DNA of 64,000 nucleotides from UBA6168 sp965222975 (GCA_965222975.1 CBDCVJ010000087.1:620001-684000); one strand, 5' to 3'; shown: positions 1-11,100, counted from the first letter of the stretch. Notes: generated by a model not told the origin, from the letters alone. Numbers and translations: made by a program.

Positions 1-2
1 GT

Positions 3-2267
3 TTTGCTGGTGACAATCCTTTGTATAATACCTATTATAATAAGCAGTTCCTCTGGAACAGGACGTACGATGTGCAATGGGACTTGACCCGTAACCTTAA
101 ACTGCAATTTAATGCCGACAACAATGCTGTGATTGATGAGCCAAATGAAGTCAGGATGCAGCGGGCCCACCAGCTTGACCCAAGCGATCCTTTGTACATC
201 GCCGACATTGACAAATACCGGAGGGATTCAATATGGACCGGGCTAAGGGATTTTGGTAGGAATAAGCACTATCAGCATAATATAAATGCTACCTATAAAG
301 TGCCATTGGATGATTTCCCGTTCCTTGATTGGGTTTCTATGAAGGTGAGTTACGGTGCTGGTTATACATGGGATGCGGCGAGTTTGACCGATATTGCCCA
401 AGACCAAGGAAACATCATTACCAACAGACAAGAACGCAAGGTCAACGGCGATTTGGATTTTGAAAAACTCTACAATTATTTCCCTTATTTGAAAAAAATA
501 AATGGCCGTCCTCGTCGAGGCGGCCGTGGCAGTAGTGCTCGGCCCGGGTCAGGTGGTCGAAATAACAATAATGCGTTGTCGAAAGGGGGCGATAAAAAAG
601 AGGATAAGAAGGCAAAACGTAAAGACAAAAAGAATAAGAAGAACAAGAAAGGTGATCCAGATAGTGCAGACCCCGATAAGAATTCAAAAAAGGCATCCGG
701 CAAAGATGATAAGAAAAAAGATCGACAGCCTAGCCAAATAGAGCGGGCAATCATCCGCCCACTGATGGCAGTAAGGAAAGTTGGGTTTAACTATTCGGAA
801 ACTTATTCTACGGTTGTTCCTGGTTTTATGCCTAAAACTGAACTGTTTGGTTTGCAAGACTTTAATTCACCTGGATGGGGGTTTGTAGCAGGGTTGCAGC
901 CAAATATTGAACAGGACGATTTTTATAGTGAGAAGGATTGGTTATACCAAAATTGGGAGTGGATTTCAGGTGACCTTAGCTTAGTAGGCAAAGTAGAGCA
1001 GAGATATGAACAAAAGATTGGTGGTAAGCTAAGAATTGAACCGATTAAAGATTTTACATTGAATGTTGATTTCGAGCGTAGAAAATCGCAAAACCATGAA
1101 GAGAATTTCCGGCGTGATACCATATTTGACCAAAACAACGAAAACAACCGCTTCCAAGAGGAAATGCGACATCAGGCTATCACGGATTATGGTGGGTTCC
1201 AGGTTTCTTATTTGGGCGCGATCAACACCTTGTTTGAAAAAGACCTCTCTGGCCTGTTCGATAATTTTTCGAAAGGAAGGGTTGAAGTAGCTAATCGTTT
1301 GAGCCCTTCTCCAAGGGGCAGCCATGATGACCCTAACAATGCAGAAGAAGGTTATCCAAAAGGATATGGGCGGACGCATCCTGATGTCATGTTACCTGCT
1401 TTTTTTGCAGCTTATACAGGCAAAGATGTTGAAACAGTTGAAGTGTCGGGTGATTACCTCACCAATGTTTTGCTCAAAACATTGCCTGCCCCGAACTGGC
1501 GGATGACTTATAATGGATTGGCCAAATTGGCGCCATTTCAAGATTACTTCCAAAGTATCGCCGTCAGCCATGGGTACAAGGGCACGATGTCCGTCAGCAC
1601 TTTCAGGACGAATAACTCCTTTGACCCATCAGACCCTTTAAAGCTGCAAATCGAACCTACAATAGACGAAGAACCAAATCCAAATTTGAATTATTTCTCG
1701 CGCTTCCGGATTCCTGATGTCCAGATTCAAGAACAGTTCAGCCCCTTGTTCGGTATGGACATGCGGCTGAAGAATGACATGTCGTTCAAAGCAGAATACT
1801 CCAAGTCCCGGACGATTGCCCTCGATCTCGGCACAACCACCTTAGATGAAACGGTAGGCTCGGACCTTACCGTAGGGTTTGGTTATAAATTGAAAGAAAT
1901 CCAGTTCGGGTTTTTAGCTTCCAAACGCAAAAAGAAAAGCAAAGCAAAGAAAAATGAGAAAAAACCTGGAGCGCAAGGTGGCCGTGCAGGTAGGCGAAGC
2001 GCCAACGAACCGGGCAGTCTTGATATTACTTTCGACTTTTCAATCAGAGATGATGAAACAAACCAGTATAGTTTGGCCGATAATACAAAAACGCCAACAA
2101 GGGGGACAAGAACCGTTAGCATCCTTCCTCAAGCAACTTACCAGTTGAATAGACAACTTTCCCTGCGCTTCTTCTTCGACTACCGCCACCAAGAGCCCAA
2201 GACAACACAAGGGTATCCAACTACTAATGTGAGGAGCGGGGTAACGGTGCGGTTCTCACTTGAATAA
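3..2267 (+). CDS. sprA: SprA C-terminal part (T9SS outer-membrane translocon), 5' end outside window
   Basis: The reading frame is open to the left edge, so this is the 3' part of a longer gene; about 754 codons are visible. SprA/Sov forms the very large outer-membrane pore through which T9SS cargo leaves the cell, and is needed for gliding in flavobacteria. The visible part has alternating beta-strand patterns rich in aromatic residues, NPLYNTYYNKQFLWNR-type barrel strands, and a C-terminal strand ending in VRFSLE, as expected for a barrel. Recognition is by overall resemblance to SprA C-terminal regions. Two strongly basic low-complexity inserts (bases about 500-735 and 1925-2010) are odd for the family. 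A rho-independent terminator and a long hairpin follow. Confidence 0.85.
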   Translation, partial: FAGDNPLYNTYYNKQFLWNRTYDVQWDLTRNLKLQFNADNNAVIDEPNEVRMQRAHQLDPSDPLYIADIDKYRRDSIWTGLRDFGRNKHYQHNINATYKVPLDDFPFLDWVSMKVSYGAGYTWDAASLTDIAQDQGNIITNRQERKVNGDLDFEKLYNYFPYLKKINGRPRRGGRGSSARPGSGGRNNNNALSKGGDKKEDKKAKRKDKKNKKNKKGDPDSADPDKNSKKASGKDDKKKDRQPSQIERAIIRPLMAVRKVGFNYSETYSTVVPGFMPKTELFGLQDFNSPGWGFVAGLQPNIEQDDFYSEKDWLYQNWEWISGDLSLVGKVEQRYEQKIGGKLRIEPIKDFTLNVDFERRKSQNHEENFRRDTIFDQNNENNRFQEEMRHQAITDYGGFQVSYLGAINTLFEKDLSGLFDNFSKGRVEVANRLSPSPRGSHDDPNNAEEGYPKGYGRTHPDVMLPAFFAAYTGKDVETVEVSGDYLTNVLLKTLPAPNWRMTYNGLAKLAPFQDYFQSIAVSHGYKGTMSVSTFRTNNSFDPSDPLKLQIEPTIDEEPNPNLNYFSRFRIPDVQIQEQFSPLFGMDMRLKNDMSFKAEYSKSRTIALDLGTTTLDETVGSDLTVGFGYKLKEIQFGFLASKRKKKSKAKKNEKKPGAQGGRAGRRSANEPGSLDITFDFSIRDDETNQYSLADNTKTPTRGTRTVSILPQATYQLNRQLSLRFFFDYRHQEPKTTQGYPTTNVRSGVTVRFSLE

Positions 2268-2280
2268 TCATTTATTTCTT

Positions 2281-2389
2281 TGACAATTTTTGTGGAGCGG
2301 GAAAAACAAGAAGAGAGGGAGGTGAAAAATAAAAAATTTTCAATTTTTTATTTTTCACCTCCCTCTCTAAACCACTGATATTTTGCATG
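2281..2389. repeat. Hairpin repeat family B, copy 1
   Basis: A long inverted repeat centred on GAGAGGGAGGTG ... CACCTCCCTCTC (bases 2318-2368) with an A/T-rich inner stem. Short outer arms TTGTGGAG / CTCCACAA sit near 2289 and 2393. A clearly related copy lies at 35819-35927 and a shortened inverted one at 57740-57806. It does not encode a protein. It resembles a degenerate MITE-like element; no target duplication is clear. Confidence 0.6.
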
Positions 2390-2452
2390 GCCTCCACAAG
2401 ATTCCTGCCTGTCGGCAGACAGGTATCAAAGAACCTCATTTTTTTAAATACT

Positions 2453-2489
2453 AAAAAGCCCTGTGGGAATTTCCTACGGGGCTTTTTCT
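2453..2489 (+). terminator. Rho-independent terminator
   Basis: Stem AAAAAGCCCTGTGGGA / TCCTACGGGGCTTTTT with a short ATT loop and a T-run, some G-T pairs. It lies between sprA and moeA and could stop transcription from sprA. Confidence 0.7.
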
Positions 2490-2499
2490 TTGGTATAAC

Positions 2500-2507
2500 T
2501 ACATTTG
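2500..2507 (+). promoter_or_regulatory. Candidate -7 promoter box for moeA
   Basis: TACATTTG matches the Bacteroidota -7 consensus TAnnTTTG and lies 20 bases before the moeA start. No TTG is seen at the expected -33 spacing, so only half of the consensus is present. Confidence 0.35.
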
Positions 2508-2527
2508 CCAAAACATCTTTTTGAAAA

Positions 2528-3721
2528 ATGACCACTGTTGAACAAGCAACCCAAACTGTACTAGCCAATACCTTTTCTTTTGGCGAAGAAACTGTTCCCC
2601 TCCACCTATCTACAGGTCGCATCTTGATGGAAGACCTTATTGCCGACCGGGACTTTCCTCCTTTCAATCGCGTGTCAATGGATGGGATCGCCATTGATTT
2701 CAAATATTTTGCGAAAGGAAAACGCGCATTTAACATAGAAGGGTTGCAAGCTGCGGGTACTCCGCAAATGACGCTCAACGATCCCGAAAACTGCCTTGAA
2801 GTCATGACTGGGGCAGTGCTTCCGTATCACACAGATACAGTCATCCGATACGAGGATGTGAAAATGGAAAACGGAGTGGCTACCATTCAGATTGAAAACG
2901 TAGTTGCCCAGCAAAACATCCATGAAAAAGGGCTGGATCGATTAACGGACTCATTGATCGTTAAAAAGGGTTGTCGCATTTCACCTGCTGAAATAGGAGT
3001 GGCGGCTACAGTGGGCAAGCCTCAATTATTGGTTGCGAAAATGCCAAAAGTTGCGATTATCTCAACGGGCGATGAATTGGTAGATGTGAATGAAACGCCA
3101 ATGCCCCACCAGATCAGGAAATCAAATGTCCATAACCTGGCATCTGCTATTTCGCAATGGGACATAAAACCCAACCTTTTTCACTTGCCAGATGAAAAGG
3201 AGGCCATCAGGAAAATACTTTCAGAAGTATTGGAAAACCATGATGCTTTGTTATTGAGCGGGGGCGTTTCAGCCGGTAAATTGGACTTTGTGCCCGATGT
3301 TCTGGAGGAGCTACAGGTAGAAAAGCTTTTTCACAAAGTTACGCAACGACCTGGCAAGCCGTTTTGGTTTGGGAGGTCTGCTGCCTCCGTTGTCTTTGCC
3401 TTTCCCGGCAACCCCGTTTCTTCTTTTATGTGCCTCTTGCGCTACTTCAGCCCTTGGTTAAAGGCCAGTCTCGGCCTGATGCCTTTTGAAGAAAAGTACG
3501 CTATCTTGGGAAAGGATTTTCAGTTCAAGCCTGACCTCACCTATTTTTTGCAGGTAAAAATAATTTTTGAGAAAACAGGACAATTGATGGCAGCGCCGAT
3601 TAAAGGGAAAGGCTCTGGTGATCTTGCCAACCTTGTTGACGCGGATGCCTTTATGGAATTGCCAAGGGGAAGGGAGTATTTTGCAAAAGGGGAAGTGTTT
3701 CCTGTTTTATTTTATCGTTGA
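2528..3721 (+). CDS. moeA: Molybdopterin molybdenumtransferase MoeA
   Basis: A 397-residue cytosolic enzyme that inserts molybdenum into adenylylated molybdopterin, the last step of molybdenum cofactor synthesis. Family motifs are seen in order: FPPFNRVSMDG at 43-53, STGDEL near 180-185 followed by IRKSN, LLSGGVSAGKLDFV near 242-255, and AFPGNPVSS near 291-299, with a C-terminal beta domain. Length is normal for MoeA. The ATG follows a terminator and a TAnnTTTG box, so it appears to be a single-gene unit. No other cofactor-synthesis genes are adjacent in this window. Confidence 0.93.
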   Translation: MTTVEQATQTVLANTFSFGEETVPLHLSTGRILMEDLIADRDFPPFNRVSMDGIAIDFKYFAKGKRAFNIEGLQAAGTPQMTLNDPENCLEVMTGAVLPYHTDTVIRYEDVKMENGVATIQIENVVAQQNIHEKGLDRLTDSLIVKKGCRISPAEIGVAATVGKPQLLVAKMPKVAIISTGDELVDVNETPMPHQIRKSNVHNLASAISQWDIKPNLFHLPDEKEAIRKILSEVLENHDALLLSGGVSAGKLDFVPDVLEELQVEKLFHKVTQRPGKPFWFGRSAASVVFAFPGNPVSSFMCLLRYFSPWLKASLGLMPFEEKYAILGKDFQFKPDLTYFLQVKIIFEKTGQLMAAPIKGKGSGDLANLVDADAFMELPRGREYFAKGEVFPVLFYR

Positions 3722-3833
3722 GGGTGGGGTTCATCTTCCATTAAGTTAACATCTCGCTGCTATTCCGTACATCTTCCCGTCGAGTTGTTATCTTGATACA
3801 AGAATAAATTTTGACCAGTACTCAACGAGTGTC

Positions 3834-4592
3834 TCAAATGGTTATATCTCCATTGCCATCGTTTTCTTCCTTCCTTCCAATATCTTCAATAGTATCAGTC
3901 TCTACATCTGCATGGACTTCTTCTCCTCCCGCCGATTGTTCTTCCACTCCCTCTTCATCCTCTGCCGGACCAGAAAAGAAATCACGATGAAAAAGCAGTA
4001 GGCTAATGACTCCAATGGTAATAGATGCATCAGCTACATTGAAGACAGGTCGGAAGAAAAGGAATTCCTCTCCACCCCAGTATGGGAGCCATTCTGGAAA
4101 CGTACCAGAGAACATAGGAAAATAGAACATGTCCACCACCTTACCATGCAGTAGTCCAGCGTAACCTCCTTCGGGAGGGAAGAGAGTGGCGACCTCTCTT
4201 GAATGGTAAGGGGAGTCGGAGAAGAGGATGCCATAAAAAGCACTGTCTAGGATATTGCCAAGGGCGCCAGCAAGGATCAGCCCAAAACAGGCAACCAGTC
4301 CGAAGGAAGCTTTGGCCTGAATGAGCAATTTCAAATAATAAAAGAGAAATCCAACTGCGGCAATGCGGAAAAGGCTGAGGGCGAGTTTGCCATAGTTGCC
4401 GGGCAGCTCGATGCCAAATGCCATGCCCTCATTTTCCACAAAATGTATCCTTGCCCAAGAGGCAGTCCACCAGCCCCAATCATCAAAGGAGTCTTCATTG
4501 AGATGCATGTGGGTCTTGATCCAGATTTTGAGGGCTTGATCAATGATGAGGACACCTATTATTATGAGGGCAACTTTTACTGTACGGTTCAA
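3834..4592 (-). CDS. lspA: Lipoprotein signal peptidase (signal peptidase II)
   Basis: A 252-residue inner-membrane aspartyl peptidase that cleaves prolipoprotein signal peptides. Four hydrophobic segments are visible (about 6-22, 70-90, 97-113, 190-203). The two catalytic aspartates are seen in GNILDSAF (D116) and FNVADASITIG (D188). It is longer than enterobacterial LspA because of a loop between the active-site motifs, common in Bacteroidota, and an acidic tail after residue 207. It is convergent with moeA. The several lipoproteins in this window (lipobox cysteines) would be its substrates. Confidence 0.93.
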   Translation of the reverse strand: MNRTVKVALIIIGVLIIDQALKIWIKTHMHLNEDSFDDWGWWTASWARIHFVENEGMAFGIELPGNYGKLALSLFRIAAVGFLFYYLKLLIQAKASFGLVACFGLILAGALGNILDSAFYGILFSDSPYHSREVATLFPPEGGYAGLLHGKVVDMFYFPMFSGTFPEWLPYWGGEEFLFFRPVFNVADASITIGVISLLLFHRDFFSGPAEDEEGVEEQSAGGEEVHADVETDTIEDIGRKEENDGNGDITI

Positions 4593-5194
4593 AATATGAT
4601 GGTTTGTAACTTCCCGATTTACACCTTTTTGGTTTTCAATGACCTATAAGGTATGGGTTCAAAAGTTATGAACGCTCCGGCGTGGTTATTTTTTGCAATA
4701 CTAAAGAAGTTTTTTGGGCTTAGGTTTGCAAAGGAACAAAGTTCAAAACTGTTTCGACATTTATAAAACAAAAAAAGTGATTGTTTAGGTACAATCACTT
4801 TTTAAAATCCTCCGAAATTTCGGAGTGAATGCTTTGCACGCTTCTTTGCCCGACACCTTGAACATCATCCCTCCGTGAAAAATGAACCCTCAACTGGCCT
4901 TGCCAGCGCTGTTCATAAATGGAGATTCAAGTGTTCGTAAAGTGTTTGAAAATTGGGCTTTGTGCGGTCCTGCATTCGTAGTATCAGTAAGTCAGTTGTC
5001 AAATAAACAAATTAGTATCAGTAAATGAGTTGAAAATTGTTCAAGGGCAAGTGTTTCACGGAAGGATCGGCAAATATAATTTTTATCATTAATAAACAAA
5101 AATTCAATATCAAAACTTTATCAATTTAATCAATTATATATAGAAAAAAATTTCGATTTCAAATATTTTTAATTTGTAATGGACCTCCTGTGGA
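4593..5194. other. Intergenic region without a supported gene
   Basis: About 600 bases between lspA and the TPR gene. It contains one clear hairpin terminator (4772-4803) and AT-rich DNA with short repeated fragments of the type CAGTAA/GTCAG near 4980-5030. No convincing coding region or RNA gene was seen. Confidence 0.5.
4772..4803. terminator. Bidirectional hairpin terminator
   Basis: Perfect stem AAAAAGTGATTGT / ACAATCACTTTTT with a six-base loop and A- and T-runs on the two sides, so it can act on either strand. Confidence 0.65.
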
Positions 5195-6271
5195 TTAATT
5201 CTTCCGTTCTCTATCCATTTTTGCATACACCCATTGGAGTAGTTCTTTAGCTTTTTCATTGTTGGGTTCCATTTCCAATACTGAGTAAATCCCATCCACA
5301 GCATTCTCATAATTTGAAAGATGGGTTTCGGCCTCGCTTCTCGTAAGAAGGCATGTTTTACAGGTGTGGTCCAAGTCAATTGCTATGTTGAAACTCTCAA
5401 TGGCTTTAGCATATAGTTGTTGCTCCATTTCTATTTCACCCAATACGAAATAAACTTCGGGCGCTTTTGGATTGTGGCGGAGGCAAGTTTTTGCATCGGC
5501 CAAAGCTTCGTTGAATTGGTTATTTGCCAACTTGCATTCAGCCCTGGCTAGTAGCGTGCTGGTAGAAACTTTAAGTGCAAGGGCCTTTTCAAAATCAGCC
5601 TCGGATTTGGCAATGTCTCCAAGTTGAAAATGGCAAATGGCCCTATTTGTCAAAGCGCCAATGTTTTCCGGGTCGTTGTCCAATAGCCGATTGAGGAAGC
5701 GGAGGGCATAGACATGTTTACCCAAAGCCATAAGCGCAGCACTTTTGCCAAGACAGGCTTGTAGATGGCCTGGGTCATCGTATAGGATTTCATCAAAATC
5801 GGGTAAAGCATATTTGGGGTTGCCTAAAGCGATGTAGCTGATCGCCCTCGCAAGACGGAGTTCCTTCGACGGCAGGTCATTCATGGCGTAGTTGAATGCT
5901 TTGATGGCTCGCGCATATTCACCTCGATGGTAGAGAGCCATGCCATACAATTTTTGGGCATTTTCGTAAAAGGGGTTGATGGCGAACAGTTTTTCCAAAT
6001 GGAGTTCTGCTTCCAGAAAATCATTCATTTGATAATAGGCCAAGGCAAGGTTGAACCAAGCAGACTGCATTTGTGGATCAACGGCAGTGGATTGCCGAAA
6101 CCAATGGGCGGCTGATGGCCAATCGGCCTTGTCGTAAAATCCTGTACCTTGTTGGTATGCGTGGATGGCATCAGGTAGGGGAGGTGTCCCTACCTCCTCC
6201 TGTGAGTGGATGGGCGGAATGGCGATTATCAAAGCCCATAAGGCCAGATATAGATAGCGTAGCAATCTCAA
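5195..6271 (-). CDS. Tetratricopeptide repeat protein, exported
   Basis: A 358-residue protein with an N-terminal signal peptide (LLRYLYLALWALIIAI, cleavage probably after residue 23 before QEE). Most of the rest is TPR repeats, about nine, e.g. SAWFNLALAYYQMNDFLEAE and later copies spaced 34 residues. TPR folds bind other proteins; the partner is unknown. It probably sits in the periplasm or attached to a membrane. It is transcribed alone, divergent from the glucosaminidase gene. The function cannot be named from sequence. Confidence 0.85.
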   Translation of the reverse strand: MRLLRYLYLALWALIIAIPPIHSQEEVGTPPLPDAIHAYQQGTGFYDKADWPSAAHWFRQSTAVDPQMQSAWFNLALAYYQMNDFLEAELHLEKLFAINPFYENAQKLYGMALYHRGEYARAIKAFNYAMNDLPSKELRLARAISYIALGNPKYALPDFDEILYDDPGHLQACLGKSAALMALGKHVYALRFLNRLLDNDPENIGALTNRAICHFQLGDIAKSEADFEKALALKVSTSTLLARAECKLANNQFNEALADAKTCLRHNPKAPEVYFVLGEIEMEQQLYAKAIESFNIAIDLDHTCKTCLLTRSEAETHLSNYENAVDGIYSVLEMEPNNEKAKELLQWVYAKMDRERKN

Positions 6272-6652
6272 AGTATTCTGGTTTTGTGTAGTATGAAAAT
6301 GACTGTGTATAGAATTAGTTGCAATTGTTTTGCCAAATACTATTTTTTCTGTTGATTAACAGTTGAATACAGGTTTGAAAATATATCATGTGTAAAACAT
6401 ATTGTAATACATGTCTATCTTCATCCACTCATACATCAAGCAAAAACAAATTTTAAATATTTTTAATATAAAATTTATCATTATGCGAAAAGTGGTACTC
6501 TTATTGTGTTTACACATTAGAAAATAATCTACTTTGAAATAGCGGATTACTTTTTAGGGCTAATATCAAGAGGCCTGAACGGCTTACAGTTCCTTGAAAA
6601 AGCGACCTAAACTACACACCTGAATTTTTCACATACTATTAAATCCCTGAAC
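6272..6652. other. Divergent intergenic region
   Basis: About 380 bases of AT-rich DNA between two divergent genes, so it should carry both promoters. No confident TTG-N20-TAnnTTTG pair and no operator was recognised. Confidence 0.4.
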
Positions 6653-7459
6653 ATGAGATTGCTACACCTGCTACTCAGTGCAATGCTGTTGCCTGTGGCT
6701 ACCTATGCCGATAACAGCATCACGGAAAACGACAAACAATTTTTCATTGACACCTATGCTGCATTGGCTGTTTCGGAAATGAATTTTTCGGACATTCCGG
6801 CCAGCATTATTTTAGCACAAGCCATACTTGAATCTGGCTGGGGGCGCGGAAAAGTGGCCAAAGGAGCCAACAACTACTTTTGCATAAAATGTTTCAATGG
6901 CTGGGACGGTCCCACCTTCGATGCAAAAGATGATGAACCGGGGCTGTCTTGTTTTAGAAAATACCAGAATGTATTTCAGTCGTTCAGGGATCATTCCATT
7001 TTCCTCAAAGAAGGGAGGCGCTACCAGCCTTTATTTGAACTGGACAAAACGGATTTCCGCGGTTGGGCAAAGGGGCTGAAAGAATGTGGGTATGCCACGG
7101 ATAATGCCTATGGAGAAAAATTGATAGAATTGATTGAGGAACATGGGTTGTGGATTTTTGATTATGCCATCCCAGAGGAGGGATTTGAAGTGATTGAAAC
7201 CCCGGTTTTGCCTTTTGAAACAACTGTAGCTGAAGCACCAGTTATAGAAGCTAACCAACAGAGCGTTGATGGTGATGACCAGTTGGGCTTGCTTGCTCCA
7301 ACACTTGCTGTACCTCACTATCGGGTGGAAAAAGTACTAACCCCAGATCAAGGACCAACCAGAGAAATATTCAGTCCGTTGAGACCTGAAAGGAGCCAGA
7401 AAAAAAAGATCAGGCCGATCATTCCGCATCCGTCTGTTTACCATCAAAGGGCAAAGTAG
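6653..7459 (+). CDS. Exported glucosaminidase-domain protein (GH73/FlgJ-like)
   Basis: A 268-residue protein with a signal peptide (residues 1-19, ending VATYA). Residues about 25-165 form a GH73-type N-acetylglucosaminidase domain: IPASIILAQAILESGWGRG with the likely catalytic glutamate E60, followed by GANNYFCIKC and YQNVFQSFRDHSIFL. Such enzymes cut peptidoglycan glycan strands in the periplasm. Residues 175-268 form a low-complexity tail without a recognised cell-wall-binding domain such as LysM, and end in a basic stretch. The gene stands alone, before the T9SS giant-protein cluster. Confidence 0.88.
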   Translation: MRLLHLLLSAMLLPVATYADNSITENDKQFFIDTYAALAVSEMNFSDIPASIILAQAILESGWGRGKVAKGANNYFCIKCFNGWDGPTFDAKDDEPGLSCFRKYQNVFQSFRDHSIFLKEGRRYQPLFELDKTDFRGWAKGLKECGYATDNAYGEKLIELIEEHGLWIFDYAIPEEGFEVIETPVLPFETTVAEAPVIEANQQSVDGDDQLGLLAPTLAVPHYRVEKVLTPDQGPTREIFSPLRPERSQKKKIRPIIPHPSVYHQRAK

Positions 7460-8125
7460 TTTTTGTCAATTTAGGCTACAACTTGCCTTTTGTGCGAACT
7501 TTTTACAAACAAACAACATATAGAGAAATACAATTAGAAAGACACATCTGATAATCAATTGTTTATAAATATGTAAAAAAAATTTTAACCTGATTTTGGG
7601 TAAAAATTTCTAATTTGCACGCGATTTTGAGCCTGACCACATTAATGGTAGGCTCAAGGTCGTTTAAAACATCCCGTGAACATTTGTCCTATGAAGCCGA
7701 TTAGCGAGACCTTTCAACTTTTTCTCCAGTTATCGAGATATCAGGAACATTACAATTCCCCATCTCTTATACACATTGCCAACACCTGGAATCCCCGTTC
7801 ATTTTATTGTGAACATTAAAAGCTGAACCCATTGGGAACCAAGCAAAAGGCAATCCTACGGACAAACTTTCACGACACTAATACTTTGAAACTTTGAAAA
7901 TTTAGCCGCCTGTTTTCCCGCCTATCGGCAGGCAGCCAGGCCTAAGGTTAGGATCATTAAGAGAGAGGTGCGTCTTTTTCTCTCAGGTGTGAAATGCAAC
8001 AGGCTCTTCTAAATTTTAAAGTATCGAAGTAAAACTAAGGGAAGCTACAATGGTTTAGCGGTAGTTTTGCTCATTGAAGTATTTCCCACGAATTATTAAT
8101 CCGGTAATCTAAATTAAAAAAAGGT
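7460..8125. other. Long leader/intergenic region before the giant T9SS gene
   Basis: About 670 bases without a gene. It contains a small inverted repeat GAGCCT...AGGCTC (7628-7654), a GGCAGGCAG palindrome near 7920-7940 related to one at 2403-2423, and half of a hairpin-repeat core, AAGAGAGAGGTG, near 7959. It may hold a long untranslated leader; the promoter was not identified with confidence. Confidence 0.4.
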
Positions 8126-11100
8126 ATGATAAACCGATTACACTTACCTTGGCAAATGCAGTTGTTATTGATTGCTTGCCTATTTCCATGGACTTCAAGT
8201 CTTAATGCTCAGTGCGATTGCACTACGGTCAATGGCAGTCTTTGTGAAGACGTACCCAACCAATGGTCGTTAGCTTACAATGGGTCAGGTCTTATTTATG
8301 TTGGTAATTCTTGCGATGAAGTTTTGGCCACAGGGCCAGGCACCCAAGCAGGATCCTTTACTATCAATGCCCCTTCCGGGGCTAATCCAGATTTTGTCAT
8401 CACTGGCGGTTACTCGCTTGGTGATATGGTCATGGCGGGGGATACAGTTACGTTCAAGTATTACTTGGACGGGGTTATGACGACAGACACTTTCTGTTTT
8501 AGCCTTATTTATCTTGATACTGTTCCTCCTTCATTGAACACGACCATCCCAAATGTTACTGTTGATTGCGAATCTGCCAACTTCACCCAATGGTGGGAAG
8601 ACCAAGTGGATTCATTAGTGCTGCATGCAGACGACAACTGTGGCATTGATAGTATTTTCCATATTCAGTCTGACACTATCGTGGACAACTGTGGTACATT
8701 CGTGGACACCTTCTTTGTGGTGGATATTCACGGAAATACCACTTTTACTGTTGCTTCTTATTCGATCACTGATAGTGAAGCTCCCTTCTTTACAGACTTC
8801 CCTGCCGATGTGGATATACAATGCAATGACCCAATTCCCTCGGTAGCGACGGTCATGGCTGATGATAATTGCGCAGCGTTGGTCACGCCTGTTTATATGG
8901 GTGAGGTTACTGTGCCAATTGGTGCAGGTGATTGTTCCAATTTTAAATACGAACTCCATAGGACTTGGCGCATCACGGACGGATGTGGAAATACCATTGA
9001 TTCTACGCAGGTCATCTCTGTGGACGATTCTACCTTGCCTTCCTTTACTATGCCTGCTGATATCACTATTGCTTGCGGCATGCCAACAGACACTTCGGCA
9101 ACGGGCAACATAACTAATCTGTCGGATAACTGCTCCACCAATTTAACTGTTTCGATGGTTGAATCAATACCTCCGGGTAATTGCCCGCAAGAAATGACTA
9201 TTACTAGAACATGGACAGTAATGGACGAATGTGGCAACAGCCTTTCCAAATCACAAACCGTTACTGTAGAGGATAACGTGGCTCCAACTGCTACTTTTCC
9301 GGCAGACATCACAGTGGCCTGTTTCGATTTCTCCAATAATGTAAACAATCCTACCGGCTTCCCGACCAACCTCGACGACAACTGCCAGCCAAACCCGACT
9401 GTATCGAATGTGGATGTGATTATTGCTGGTCCTTGCGACCACAGTTATACCGTTGAGCGTACCTGGAAGGTGGAAGATGCCTGTGGCAATGATATTTCCC
9501 AACTCCAGATCATCACAGTAAAAGATACCATTGCACCAGTTGTCGCCGACGTTGCAGTCAACCAAACCGTTACCTGTGACGTGGACATTGCTACTGCGTT
9601 TAACAATTGGATCGATATGCACGGGGCCGCCACAGCTACCGATAATTGTGTAGTACCCGGTGATAGCCTTGAATGGAAAGCTTATGTTGCTGGGACTTCT
9701 GATATTGCAGCTTTGCCGTCTCCCGATTGTGTAAATCCTACTACTGGGATTTTTACCCAAGTGACCGTTGATTTTGTCGTTTTGGATAAATGTGACAATA
9801 CGGACACGACGACCGCTACTTTTATAGTGGCAGATAATGACCCACCTGTGATTGTAAATTGCCCCCCAGATGTAACAGTCGATGTAGATTCAGGTCAGTG
9901 TGAATCAATTCAGACGTTGTTGATGCCAGTGGTTATGGAAAATTGTGGCAACACTACTTTACCAGTCAACCTTTCCATTTCTGAAACACCAACCATACCG
10001 CAAGGAGCCGACCCGGTGGAAACGCCCATTGATGACCTGGTTTATAATTTCAATGTAAATGGCCCTCCTTATTCAACCGTTGGTGCTGCTACTTTGACTA
10101 TCGAAGTTGAGAATTTGGATGCCGAAGCTCCCACTGAATACCTATTAGTATATGGAGAAGATGGAAGTTTGTTGGGTACTGTAGCTAATACCCAAAACCA
10201 ATGTGGTGATACTCTCTCGTCCTTTACTATAGCCGCCAATTTGATTGATGCTTGGGCATTTGATGGTGTTTTGACCATCACTGTTAAACCCAATATCCCT
10301 GCAAGCCTTCCAGGTAGGTTTTCTGTCAATGCTATTTGTCCAGGCAACTTAGTGACTGCCTCCCTTTCTTATAGCGCCAATTTCCCAGGAGGCCTTGGTT
10401 TTGAATATAGTATAAATGGTGGTGCAAGAAATGTCGTATTACCACTTGCCCCGTTCGATGAAGTTTTTGCGCAAGGCGCTAATACCGTTGATTACTATTT
10501 CTTGGATTGTGCTGGAAATGAAGCGACTTGCAACTTCACGGTGACGGTGGAAGACAATGAAATACCTGTTATCACGTGCCCACCTGGTGAGACAGTTGAC
10601 TTGGGGGCGGGCGAATGCGATAAAGAAGTGATTGTGCCGTTGTTTACCAACGTAACCGACAATTGTGGTGTAACCACTCCCAGCATTCAGGTACAACCTA
10701 CAGATTCGCTTTCCAGCCTCATCAGTTTTTCCTACAACCCCAATTTGGGTGACTATGTGGCTGATGATAAAACATTCACGTTCAGTGGCCTGCAAGGCAA
10801 TGCCACGCCGGGAGGCGTGAAACTCATCATTGAAATTGAAGCTGATGTAGATTCAATCGGTGAATATTTCACCGTTTATGCCAATGGTTTGCTCCTCGGA
10901 ACGACTTCCAACGGCGGGCCAAATGTGACGCCCGGTGATTGCAATACGCCAAGCATAGCCACTTTTACCATTCCTGCGGTCACTTTCAACGAATGGGCTT
11001 CCATGGGTGATATTACAGTTGAAGCCATTTCATTTATGGGATATCCCATCCCACCTGCCGGACCGACTTGGGGCATCAATCCATGCGATACCTCTTTGGT

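Noticed and set aside
2403..2423. CCTGTCTGCCGACAGG-type palindrome as an operator for moeA
   Set aside because: Similar GGCAGGCAG sequence is present near 7920 without a moeA-like context; it looks like a dispersed repeat.
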